A DNA stretch of 64,000 nucleotides. Source: Pseudoxanthomonas sp. JBR18 (GTDB taxonomy: Bacteria > Pseudomonadota > Gammaproteobacteria > Xanthomonadales > Xanthomonadaceae). Numbering within the stretch: position 1 is the stretch's first letter; each line of letters starts with the position of its first letter. Shown here one piece after another: positions 8,488 through 15,170 of this stretch. The notes beneath the pieces are model-generated. The model saw nothing but the letters and a program-made list of their open reading frames with translations. It made no database searches and was not told the origin of the DNA. The translations under genes were made by a program, and so were the position numbers. The DNA is taken from positions 1,743,001 through 1,807,000 of the forward strand of contig NZ_CP116339.1 in the NCBI RefSeq assembly GCF_028198165.1, given 5' to 3'.

Positions 8488-9411
8488 TTACCGAGCGAGC
8501 GCGCCGTGTTGGGGCTGCTCCATCGAGCGCGAGGTCTCCTGGGTGGGCGCCTGCACGGCTTGCTGGTTGGCGATCTCAAGCCTGTGCAGATTGTCGGCCA
8601 GGGGCTGCTTGATCGCATCGCCCTTGTCGACGTGGACGCGCATGACGTCCTGACCATTCCCCGGATTCTTCCAGACCGCAAACAGGTTGCCATTGGCCGG
8701 ATTGGCGACCACGTCCTGGATCCCCGGCAGACGGCCCTGTTTGGCTTCTACCGCAAGCGCACCCGCCATCCGTTCCTTGTCCTGCTGGTTCGTGTAGACG
8801 CCTGCTTCGGGGCCAAGCCTGTCCAGTCCTGCCAGGGCCTGCCTGAAATACGGGTCGTTGCGCTGCTGGGCCTCGCGCTCGGCATCCTGGGCGGGGCGCC
8901 CTGCGCTGGAGACGCGGCCAGAATTGCTGAGTCCAGGCAAGACCGGTCTGATCGACTCATCCAGCTGCCGACCCGATGCGGGCGCCCAATGACCAGTGAA
9001 TCCATCCTGCCTGGGCTCCGGAAGCTTTGCGTCCCGCAGCACGCTGTCTGCCAGCGTGTTGGAGTTCTGCTCCAGGGGGTCGTAAGGGTATCTGTCGTCC
9101 TTGCTCCTGGCGTTGGCGATCATCTGCTGCCAGGTCTTGGACAAGTCCGGACCATGCGCGATGCCTTCCCGATATTGCTTCTGGCCCACCGCGTTGGGAT
9201 TGGCGGGATGGTCGGGATTTGTCCTGTCGTAAGGAAGGTTGGTTTCGACGTGCATCCTTCCATAGGGCAGGCCGGGCTGAGGATCCCCTGTCCATCCGCT
9301 AATGGTGTGCTGGTGACCCTGCTTATCCGTATAGAGCAGGAACTTATGGTGATAGTCCTTGCCCAGCTGTGACCCGATATTGCGGTACCCAACCTCGATC
9401 TTCTCTTCCAT
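8488..9411 (-). CDS. Candidate Xanthomonas-type T4SS toxic effector (X-Tfe) with XVIPCD-like C-terminus
   Basis: A 307-residue protein. The last 120 or so residues follow the pattern of the XVIPCD secretion domain of Xanthomonas T4SS effectors: a YFRQALAGLDRLG lead, then ERMAGALAVEAKQGRLPGIQ, a VV...GNLFAVW segment, a HVDKGDAIKQPL stretch and a Gln-rich tail. The N-terminal toxin domain (HHKFLLYTDKQG, HTISGWTG, QNSNTLADSVL) recalls domains in polymorphic toxins but I cannot name its activity. It lies 17 bases downstream of a lipoprotein gene in the same orientation, the standard immunity-effector order. It should be injected into rival bacteria by a VirD4-dependent T4SS encoded elsewhere. Family assignment is from motif pattern only. 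Confidence 0.8.
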   Translation of the reverse strand: MEEKIEVGYRNIGSQLGKDYHHKFLLYTDKQGHQHTISGWTGDPQPGLPYGRMHVETNLPYDRTNPDHPANPNAVGQKQYREGIAHGPDLSKTWQQMIANARSKDDRYPYDPLEQNSNTLADSVLRDAKLPEPRQDGFTGHWAPASGRQLDESIRPVLPGLSNSGRVSSAGRPAQDAEREAQQRNDPYFRQALAGLDRLGPEAGVYTNQQDKERMAGALAVEAKQGRLPGIQDVVANPANGNLFAVWKNPGNGQDVMRVHVDKGDAIKQPLADNLHRLEIANQQAVQAPTQETSRSMEQPQHGALAR

Positions 9412-9428
9412 GAGGCGCTCCGTGATCC

Positions 9429-9866
9429 CTACTGGTTTTTGAGGTGCAGTGCTTCGATTCCGGACACCTTGCCGTTCGTATCCAGATTGAAGGTGATCAC
9501 GACAGATCGCGCATCCGGGTCCAGCATGGCCTGACCATGGTTGTCGCGTACCACCAGCTTGTCCGCCGTGTCCTCGACCACCTTTGAGGTGGAGGATTTT
9601 GCGAACGCATCAATGACGGCGGCCTTGTCGGTGCCGACGGGAAAGTGCCTGCGCACGATGTCGCTGACATCCAGCTGCTCGAACCGGACAGGCTTCTGGG
9701 ACGCGTAAATCTCTTCCAGCATGGGACCAACTCCTGATTTCATGGATGCTTCCTGTGTCGGCGCGCGACGCGCCGTGCCCGCATTGGTGCAGGATGCAAG
9801 CGGCAGTGTGGCGATGGCGATCAAAGCGATCGATGCAGTCCAGCCGCAAGGCGTGAAGCGTGGCAT
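9429..9866 (-). CDS. Lipoprotein, probable cognate immunity protein (X-Tfi)
   Basis: A 145-residue lipoprotein with a signal sequence ending in lipobox LASC (about residue 27). The mature part ends in a beta-rich segment (VVITFNLDTNGKVSGIEAL) like small periplasmic domains. It directly precedes the candidate effector at 8488-9411 with a 17-base gap. In the known Xanthomonas and Stenotrophomonas systems, effectors are paired with an upstream periplasmic lipoprotein that neutralises toxin reaching the periplasm. The immunity role is inferred from this layout. The lipoprotein nature is read from the sequence. Confidence 0.75.
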   Translation of the reverse strand: MPRFTPCGWTASIALIAIATLPLASCTNAGTARRAPTQEASMKSGVGPMLEEIYASQKPVRFEQLDVSDIVRRHFPVGTDKAAVIDAFAKSSTSKVVEDTADKLVVRDNHGQAMLDPDARSVVITFNLDTNGKVSGIEALHLKNQ

Positions 9867-10000
9867 GGCGATCTTCCTTCTCCTTAAGGTCTACGGCATG
9901 GCGCGTACGCCATGGCGTCTGACGGTCCCTGACCGCGCCGGCGGAGCACGTCCGCATTCCAGGCGAGGGCCATAGCGTACCCCTTATCCGGTCGGCCGGC

Positions 10001-10022
10001 TGCGCCCGCCTTTGTGGGCGCA
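10001..10022 (-). terminator. Hairpin downstream of lipoprotein copy 2
   Basis: A 7-bp inverted repeat TGCGCCC/GGGCGCA lies 10 bases beyond the lipoprotein stop on the minus strand. There is no T tract, so termination is uncertain. Confidence 0.4.
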
Positions 10023-10032
10023 GCTTGGCACG

Positions 10033-10365
10033 TCACCTGGTCTCGACGCGCCGGTACTGGTCGCTGCCGGTATTGAGCTGGCCGTTGGCCTCGTCGATGG
10101 CGAAGGTCACCGTCTCGCCGTCGTTGTTCACCTGCAGCGCGCCGTCCTTGTAGATGGCCGGGTAGCTGTCGGTCTTGGGCTTGCGGCTGAAGAACTTCGG
10201 CGTGGTGCTGCGGACCATGAAGGCCTCGCCGCTGCGCTCGATGTCCATCGTCTCGTCCTGCGTCTGCACGTTGACCCAGTGGCCCACGAACTTCTCGCCT
10301 TCCACCTTGGCGCAGCCGGACACCAGCAACGCCGCGGCCAGTGCGGCCCCCCTCCACTTCATCAT
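10033..10365 (-). CDS. Small lipoprotein, copy 2 of a duplicated gene
   Basis: A 110-residue lipoprotein with lipobox LVSGC, differing from the product of 4776-5108 at only three positions. The DNA is nearly identical through the gene, so the duplication is recent or maintained by gene conversion. It lies upstream of, and in the same direction as, the immunity/effector pair at 9866-8488, with about 165 bases and a hairpin between. On its other side it abuts the end of the integron cassette array. The function is unknown. Confidence 0.85.
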   Translation of the reverse strand: MMKWRGAALAAALLVSGCAKVEGEKFVGHWVNVQTQDETMDIERSGEAFMVRSTTPKFFSRKPKTDSYPAIYKDGALQVNNDGETVTFAIDEANGQLNTGSDQYRRVETR

Positions 10366-10495
10366 CGTGTGGTCTCGGTCAGTTGAGCTGGCGGCGAGGA
10401 TGCGCGCGGGGGGGCGTAATGGAGATCAAGGATGTAGATCTAGATTGTGGCAGGGGCCAGTGTGCCTTGCGAAGAAACTGCACTCTGGCCCTTGT
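10040..10495. repeat. Direct repeat copy B (lipoprotein gene plus upstream DNA)
   Basis: Second copy of the stretch at 4783-5230, same orientation, about 5.25 kb apart. Similarity runs through the gene and into the upstream palindrome at 10454-10491, then stops near the last cassette gene. Confidence 0.85.
10454..10491. repeat. REP-like palindrome
   Basis: Inverted repeat GGGCCAGTGTGC / GCACTCTGGCCC with one mismatch and a 14-base loop. The same GGYCAGAGYGC-type arm recurs near 5200, 37298-37340 and 37519, suggesting a dispersed extragenic palindrome family. Confidence 0.6.
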
Positions 10496-10510
10496 TCTTG
10501 TCTGTTTTCG

Positions 10511-11137
10511 TTAGACCTTAACCGGCTGGGCCACGGCCTCTTTCTTTGCAGCGCGATCATTCTTGCGCTTCTGGAACTGTTCGAACTTCTGCGCGAGCAG
10601 GAAGACATAGTCAATGATGGCATACGTGAACGTCATGACGTCGTTGGCATCTTGGGCACTGATTTCTGTGTCTGTTGCGTGCGCAGCATTGTTGCGTTGA
10701 TCTCTAAGTTCCTCGCTCCATTGATACAGTCGTGAGTCAATGACTCCGCTGTCACGAAGCTCCTTGAGCCCACCCCCCAGGTAATTGTCTTTCGTGTTGT
10801 AGTAACGACATATGGCTTCAAGAGATCGGCCACACATAGCAGTCGCGGCGAGATACGCACCAGACTGCATGCATTTCTCGGCTTCGTCGATTGAGTTGCG
10901 CACGATGGGTGGAATGTCTGAACCCAAGGCGCGCTTGGGGCGCGGGTAAACTCTGATTGGGCGAGACCAAACAGTTTTGCTGTCTACAAAATCCTCCTGA
11001 GACTCAGCAACGATGGCCGAGTCGCAGGATGGGCACTTAAGGAAGAAAGTCTTTGTCGCAAGGAACTCAAGGTCGCTGTGCTCACACAGCAACTCAGCGT
11101 CAACTCTTGCTGCGCAGACATGGCAATCAATCAGCAC
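10511..11137 (-). CDS. DUF4145-type protein with zinc ribbon (integron cassette gene)
   Basis: A 208-residue protein. Its N-terminus has two Cys pairs (CHVC near residue 5 and CPSC about 30 residues on), consistent with a zinc ribbon. The rest (SIDEAEKCMQSGAYLAATAMCGRSLEAI, then the LRDQRNNAAHATD segment) matches the helical DUF4145 domain, which is also found in restriction-type proteins. I set the start at GTG 11137 because a perfect AGGAGG lies 6 bases upstream, directly after the attC site. The longer frame would translate through the attC. Last cassette of the array. The function is unknown, with a nucleic-acid or defence role possible. Confidence 0.75.
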   Translation of the reverse strand: MLIDCHVCAARVDAELLCEHSDLEFLATKTFFLKCPSCDSAIVAESQEDFVDSKTVWSRPIRVYPRPKRALGSDIPPIVRNSIDEAEKCMQSGAYLAATAMCGRSLEAICRYYNTKDNYLGGGLKELRDSGVIDSRLYQWSEELRDQRNNAAHATDTEISAQDANDVMTFTYAIIDYVFLLAQKFEQFQKRKNDRAAKKEAVAQPVKV

Positions 11138-11146
11138 CCGTGGCCT

Positions 11147-11205
11147 CCTAACGCCTGATTTAAGTCGAACCACGAAGCGGCTTCGGCTTGCATGAATTGT
11201 TAGAT
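11147..11205 (-). repeat. attC recombination site (between cassettes 3 and 4)
   Basis: About 59 bases bounded by CCTAAC (11147-11152) and GTTAGA (11199-11204). The inner arms are TTAAGTCG and CGGCTTGCA, and the hairpin tip is CCACGAAGCGG. It closely resembles the two other sites in the array. Confidence 0.88.
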
Positions 11206-11867
11206 TATTCGTCAGAGTCACCGCGAACGTTCAGCTTGCCAGCCGCTTGCTGCTCTGCCAGCGGCTCAACGCGCCGATACACTGAGAGCAAAATCTTGAG
11301 TTTCATCACGGGGTGGCCTTGAGTGCGCTGATCTAACAGCGCTACTTCCCGCTCGGACAAACCCAGCAAATTTTCCAGCTGCTTTGCGGAGGACTCGCAA
11401 AATTCGATCTGCTTTTTTCGCAGGTCGAGCTCTTGGCTCTTCAAGTTTATCTTTGAAAGTTTATGTTCCACGGAACCCTTTTGGATGTTCCGGTATGTAT
11501 CGTGCGCGGCATTAATCGAGGAGCAAACAGACTTAACTATGTGGGCTACCGTTGCTGCAGCAGCCAACAGCAATGTTAGCTCGATGAAACCCGGTGAAGC
11601 GTACTGAATGCTTTTCACCTGTGGACGAAGCCGCGGAGGGATCTTGTGGAAAAGCTGATTGAAAAAATTGACGGTGCTGTAGCCGCCCTGCCAAGGGAAC
11701 TTCCCGTAGATGTATTCAATCTCTTCCCGGCGGGCTAACGGTAGATCAGTCATGAGCGAGTAGGCGAAGCCGTAAAGCTGAACGTACTCGCGGGTCGCCT
11801 CGGAAAGATCCTCCAAATTCCAGCGGCCATCCAGCTCAAGCTTCACGTCTTCTGCAGTCAGTGCCAT
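11205..11867 (-). CDS. Hypothetical membrane/coiled-coil protein (integron cassette gene)
   Basis: A 220-residue protein of unknown function. One hydrophobic segment (FIELTLLLAAAATVAHIV, about residues 93-110) could span the membrane. It is followed by a charged helical region rich in Lys, Glu and Leu (about 130-170) that looks like a coiled coil. The ATG at 11867 follows a GGGGGAG ribosome binding site. The gene lies between attC2 and attC3, and its TAA stop touches attC3, as expected for a cassette. No enzymatic motif is visible. Confidence 0.72.
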   Translation of the reverse strand: MALTAEDVKLELDGRWNLEDLSEATREYVQLYGFAYSLMTDLPLARREEIEYIYGKFPWQGGYSTVNFFNQLFHKIPPRLRPQVKSIQYASPGFIELTLLLAAAATVAHIVKSVCSSINAAHDTYRNIQKGSVEHKLSKINLKSQELDLRKKQIEFCESSAKQLENLLGLSEREVALLDQRTQGHPVMKLKILLSVYRRVEPLAEQQAAGKLNVRGDSDE

Positions 11868-11885
11868 GAACTCCCCCCTACGAGA

Positions 11886-11945
11886 ATCTAACGCTGGATT
11901 TAAGTCGCGCCGCGAAGCGGCGTCGGCTTGGACGAGTTGTTAGGC
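11886..11945 (-). repeat. attC recombination site (between cassettes 2 and 3)
   Basis: About 60 bases bounded by TCTAAC (11887-11892) and GTTAGG (11939-11944), with TTAAGTCG and CGGCTTGGA arms and a GCCGCGAAGCGGC tip. Confidence 0.88.
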
Positions 11946-11950
11946 GGCGC

Positions 11951-12316
11951 TCAGGTGGCGAGTGCGACGACCAGGGCGAAGACCGCCAGGACTGAAGATC
12001 CCACCGCGAGCTTGAGAGTCACAGCTTGCTGCGCAGCAGTCTCCTTTAACCCCAAAGCAATTCCCTCAAGTTGCTCAGCAATGCGGACCACCACTTCCGA
12101 TTCATTCTCTTGGTGGGTTTCTAATGCTTGAATGCGCTCAGCAATGGACTTTATCTGGGCTGAAGCAGATGCATGCGGATCAATAGGGGCGGGCTTCGGC
12201 TTCGAATCGAAAGTTTTCCAAATGCCTTTGGCTGCTTTAGCCACATCCGGCAGATAGACAAGAATTTGCCTCCACGGAATCTTCGTCGCGGCAGTGACGG
12301 CTACTGATGCAGGCAT
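11951..12316 (-). CDS. Hypothetical tail-anchored membrane protein (integron cassette gene)
   Basis: A 121-residue protein with a predicted helical middle (SAQIKSIAERIQALETHQEN, about residues 52-71) and a C-terminal hydrophobic segment (about residues 101-120, LKLAVGSSVLAVFALVVALA) that would anchor it in the membrane with the N-terminus inside. The ATG at 12316 has a GGGGGG stretch upstream as a possible ribosome binding site. It lies between attC1 and attC2. Both this protein and its neighbour at 11205 combine a membrane segment with a helical coil, but nothing shows they interact. Confidence 0.7.
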   Translation of the reverse strand: MPASVAVTAATKIPWRQILVYLPDVAKAAKGIWKTFDSKPKPAPIDPHASASAQIKSIAERIQALETHQENESEVVVRIAEQLEGIALGLKETAAQQAVTLKLAVGSSVLAVFALVVALAT

Positions 12317-12360
12317 GTGCCCCCCTTCGGGCGTTGAAATAGCAATGATTCTGGTGTGCG

Positions 12361-12420
12361 GCCTAACGCCTAAATCAAGTCGGCCCGCGAGGCCGGTTTG
12401 GCCTGAATAATTTGTTAGAG
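12361..12420 (-). repeat. attC recombination site (between cassettes 1 and 2)
   Basis: About 60 bases bounded by CCTAAC (12362-12367) and GTTAGAG (12414-12420), with TCAAGTCGG and TTTGGCCTGA arms and a GGCCCGCGAGGCC tip. Confidence 0.88.
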
Positions 12421-12421
12421 C

Positions 12422-12631
12422 CTACCTTTGCTTGAGAATGTTCTCGAGCGAGTTGCTGCGACCTGCCAATGCACACTGATGAAAGAGGGTTAGCCAGTAC
12501 TCCCTTGTCCTCTTCTTGCTCTCTTCAGCATTTTCCCAATTGGAAATCTGAATCATCAGATCGTATGCGACTCGAGCGGCTGAGTCGGGTTGTACCGTGA
12601 TTGGGCCACTGACCGAAATTTGATCCGCCAT
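12422..12631 (-). CDS. Hypothetical small protein (integron cassette gene)
   Basis: A 69-residue protein with no recognisable domain. It has a polar N-terminus (MADQISVSGPITV) and a helical, charged remainder. The start at ATG 12631 is supported by AGGAGA five bases upstream. A longer frame from 12670 would run into the integration core at 12658-12664. First visible cassette of the array in the direction of transcription. The function is unknown. Confidence 0.65.
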   Translation of the reverse strand: MADQISVSGPITVQPDSAARVAYDLMIQISNWENAEESKKRTREYWLTLFHQCALAGRSNSLENILKQR

Positions 12632-12654
12632 AACTATCTCCTGATGTTGGGTGT

Positions 12655-12713
12655 GAGCTCTAACGCTCATTGGACCCCGGGTCCGGGGTGCTGCTCGAAC
12701 TGTTCATGTGTGA
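12655..12713 (-). repeat. Possible degenerate attC or array boundary
   Basis: A CTCTAAC core (12658-12664) lies upstream of the first cassette, followed by an ACCCCGG/CCGGGGT hairpin. The opposite core is not clear (GTTCATG at best), so this is either a decayed attC or the junction where the array was cut off from its integrase end. Confidence 0.4.
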
Positions 12714-12836
12714 AGTGTTTGACGTCAAGGAATTTTCTAAATAAAAGCCGGGAGCTACATGATCGTGGGCGGTGTCGAAACCAGTCCAGACTAGCGTGGA
12801 ATCCGACAGAAGCATGGGGTGTAACAGACGGAAATC

Positions 12837-12992
12837 TCACTGGGCGTCTGTCGCACTGACGCGCGAGCACGTCAACGGCTTCCATTGCTTGCACTGCACC
12901 AGGGGGCGGCATCCTTGGTCTGCGGTGATACCCATCGGCCACGGCAAGGCGGCGATTACTTCGATTCCGTTCTGCTTGCGCCTGCGTCCCAT
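12837..12992 (-). pseudogene. Internally deleted remnant of the Mrr-like nuclease gene
   Basis: A 51-codon frame starts MGRRRKQNGIEVIAALPWP and then jumps to LVQCKQWK before ending. Both parts match the intact gene at 40962-41819: its residues 1-19 (MGRRRKQHGIEVVSALPWP) and its catalytic-region TLVQCKQWK. The two pieces are fused in frame after loss of most of the membrane and nuclease regions, so only the QxK strand is left. The upstream DNA (CATGCAAGAA...CCATAG) is also similar. It is very unlikely to be functional. Confidence 0.75.
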
Positions 12993-13158
12993 GCAAGAAC
13001 TCCCCAGTCCCTGCGCGAACCATAGACCTCGGCCGGTCTCCTGTCAGCGGTGAGCGAAATTGTCCCGGTGAGTAAAGGGAGCGGCTAGACGTCGTGGCTA
13101 CGCAGATGTTGCCGTGAGCGATCAATTGAGGCGCCGCGCCAACAGACGCCACCCGTGA

Positions 13159-13407
13159 TCAGCTGGCCAAAGCCCGCTCGAACTTTGAAACAAACACTTT
13201 GAGAGAGCTTCCACAAGCGGCGCAAAAATCACGCAGTTGCAGCAAATCCATCCGCCGCCCGCCGCGTTCAACATCGCTGACGTAGGACTGGGGACGGCCC
13301 AGCGCAGCGCTCAGGCCCGCCTGCGTCAGCCCTGCAGCCAATCGGAGATCGCGCAGCTGCTGCAGCAGGATTGCGTACTCCGCTTTATGGATCGACTTGG
13401 TGGACAT
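13159..13407 (-). CDS. XRE-family HTH transcriptional regulator
   Basis: An 82-residue single-domain Cro/CI-type regulator. The helix-turn-helix runs from LRDLRLAAGLTQAGLSAALGRPQSYVSDVERGGRRMD (residues about 18-54), with the typical Gln and Ser-Tyr recognition positions. The C-terminal CAACGSSLKVFVSKFE resembles HipB/antitoxin-like regulators. No toxin gene adjoins it on the same strand. The ATG is followed by in-frame coding without interruption. It may regulate the divergent small gene at 13501. Confidence 0.85.
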   Translation of the reverse strand: MSTKSIHKAEYAILLQQLRDLRLAAGLTQAGLSAALGRPQSYVSDVERGGRRMDLLQLRDFCAACGSSLKVFVSKFERALAS

Positions 13408-13500
13408 GGGGGGGAACGTCGCGCGGGAGCAACGACGCTATATCCCCTTTTCAAATATCCGAAAAACAGATAAATTCGAACTGCGGGCACCCCGTCCGCC

Positions 13501-13824
13501 ATGTCGAGGAAGGACGCCGTGACGACTTCGAAAGCCTTGAGAAAAGCCGCCAAAGCCCAGGCCACTGCCACTGCCACTGCACCGCCGAGCGCGGTCTACC
13601 CGTTCGGCGCGACGCTGGTGCAGATCGACCGGTTCCATCAGCTGCTGCGCACGATCAGCGCGCATAGCGACATGGTGACCGTTTGCAGTGGCGCGCAGAT
13701 GGACGACGCCAGCCTGAGCACGCTGGGCGAAAGCATCTTCAACGCGGCGCACGAGGTGCGTGTGCTGGTCGATACGATCTACACGCAGCGGCTGTGCGAG
13801 GGCAGCCCATTGGGCAATGGTTAG
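13501..13824 (+). CDS. Hypothetical protein with an XAC0095-gene-like C-terminal domain
   Basis: A 107-residue protein of unknown function. The first 30 residues are Lys/Ala/Thr-rich. Residues about 35-97 (LVQIDRFHQLLRTIS..., ending in the VLVDTIY segment) line up with the C-terminal part of the protein at 34979-35659 (LRQIDEINLLLESLR... to DIVEEIY), sharing a L-QID spacing, a middle LG-SI/MGDAI and a terminal IY. Small proteins of this kind are common and uncharacterised in xanthomonads. It is divergent from the XRE regulator. Confidence 0.6.
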   Translation: MSRKDAVTTSKALRKAAKAQATATATAPPSAVYPFGATLVQIDRFHQLLRTISAHSDMVTVCSGAQMDDASLSTLGESIFNAAHEVRVLVDTIYTQRLCEGSPLGNG

Positions 13825-14119
13825 CGGTCGCGTCGGGCTGGTCGCTCAGGGTTGTTCGCGGGTGGCGGTTTCGCTCCATGCCGGCTCGTTCCATCGCTGG
13901 CGCCTGGCATGGGGCCGCCACGCCTGCGCTGGTGCCAGTTGCCTGTTGCGTCCCCGTTTCCGCCCGCATGCCAGCGGCCGTCCGCCTGCTTGTCAGCGGT
14001 AAACCGCGCTGCGGATGCGCTTGGGCACCCATCGCCGGAAGCTCGCACGCCCGGGCGTGGCGGAGTGGCGGTGGTGCGCGCTGCCGGATCGAGATTGCGC
14101 GTCTGCACTGATCGACCGA

Positions 14120-15052
14120 TCAGTCGCGCAGCCGCGTCTCCTTGCAGACGGTCAGGACGGTGTCGCGCAGCCAGCGATGGGCGGGGTCTGCATGCAGGCG
14201 CGGGTGCCAGATGGCCGAGACCTTGATCGCCGGGGTGCGCACCGGCAGCTCGAAGTACTGCAGGCCCGCGTCGGTGGCGATCTCCTCAGGCGATCCGCTG
14301 CCCAGGCTCGAACGCGGAACCAGCCCGATCAGGTCCGCATTGCGCACGATCCGCATGGCGTTGGTGTAGCTGGGCACGACCATGACGACCGTCCTGCGCA
14401 GGCCCAGCCGATCCAGCGCATCGTCCACCGGACCTGAAAACTTGCGCTTGCGCGATACGACCACATGCGGATGGCTGGCGTAGCGCTTCGCCGTGATGCC
14501 AGGCCTTGCCAGGAGCGGATGTCCGGTCCGGCAGATCCCGACGAATCGGTCCTGCAGCAGCAGCCGCGTCTTCAACTCCGGCGCCTTGGTGCCGATCACC
14601 CCGATCTCCAGGTCGATCATGCCGTCGCGCAACGGCTGTGCGTCCTTGTCGAGTTTGGGAACGAAGCGCAGGCGCACGCGCGGCGCGGCCTGGGCGATCG
14701 CTGCCATCAGCGAGGCGCCGATGAGGTCGATGAACCCGTCATTCGCCCGCAGGGTGAAGGTCCGCTCCAGGGTCTTCAGGTCGAGGTCGTTGTTCGCCGG
14801 CTGGAGCACGGCGCGTGCACTGTGCGCGAGTTCATGCACCTGCGCGGTCAGTTGTTCGGCGTAGGGCGTTGGCACCAGGGTCCTGCCGGCCTGGACGAGC
14901 AGTTGATCGCCGGTAGCGAGCCGCAGCCTGGACAGCGTCCTGCTCATGGCCGAGGGGCTCAGGCCCAAACGACGCGCGGCGCGTGTCACGTTGCGCTCGG
15001 TCAGCAACATGTCCAACGCGGTGAGGAGGTTCAGGTCGACGTGCTGGCTCAT
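14120..15052 (-). CDS. LysR family transcriptional regulator
   Basis: A 310-residue LysR regulator. The N-terminal winged HTH (LNLLTALDMLLTERNVTRAARRLGLSPSAMSRTLSRLR, residues about 7-44) is of the NodD-like subtype with an LL-ER-VT-AA signature. The remainder is the periplasmic-binding-protein-like effector domain. It is divergent from an SDR gene at 15171, and the 118-base gap holds a 12-bp inverted repeat suitable as its operator. It probably activates the SDR and represses itself. Confidence 0.9.
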   Translation of the reverse strand: MSQHVDLNLLTALDMLLTERNVTRAARRLGLSPSAMSRTLSRLRLATGDQLLVQAGRTLVPTPYAEQLTAQVHELAHSARAVLQPANNDLDLKTLERTFTLRANDGFIDLIGASLMAAIAQAAPRVRLRFVPKLDKDAQPLRDGMIDLEIGVIGTKAPELKTRLLLQDRFVGICRTGHPLLARPGITAKRYASHPHVVVSRKRKFSGPVDDALDRLGLRRTVVMVVPSYTNAMRIVRNADLIGLVPRSSLGSGSPEEIATDAGLQYFELPVRTPAIKVSAIWHPRLHADPAHRWLRDTVLTVCKETRLRD

Positions 15053-15071
15053 GAAGGTCCGGGATCAACTG

Positions 15072-15115
15072 TGCATCAGACGCATTCGATTATTGCATCT
15101 CACGCGTCTGGTGCA
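15072..15115. promoter_or_regulatory. Inverted repeat, probable LysR operator
   Basis: TGCATCAGACGC (15072-15083) and GCGTCTGGTGCA (15104-15115) form a 12-bp inverted repeat with one mismatch around an AT-rich 20-base centre, midway between the divergent LysR and SDR genes. Confidence 0.65.
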
Positions 15116-15170
15116 TGCCCTGATCCACCCGCAGAATCGATGGCAGACCTATCGTTGAGAGGTGTACGTC

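Larger units (their letters stand above)
10510..12664 (-). mobile_element. Integron cassette array lacking an integrase (CALIN-like), four cassettes
   Basis: Four short genes on the minus strand are separated by three imperfectly palindromic sites of about 60 bases. Each site begins with a CTAAC-type core and ends with a GTTAG-type core, with an internal AAGCCG/CGACTT-like arm and a variable hairpin tip. That is the attC structure of integron cassettes. The genes are unrelated to one another and AT-richer than the chromosome around them. No integron integrase gene is present in the window. The array ends at 10510-10516 with a bare GTTAGAC core, and the rest of that attC is missing. Confidence 0.88.

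Noticed and set aside
10511..11221. Longer version of the DUF4145 protein starting in the attC
   Set aside because: The perfect AGGAGG and GTG lie after the attC, and the extra N-terminal residues are the attC translated.
12667..13152. 161-codon frame on the minus strand
   Set aside because: It is a different frame over the decayed Mrr remnant and the partial attC. No domain.
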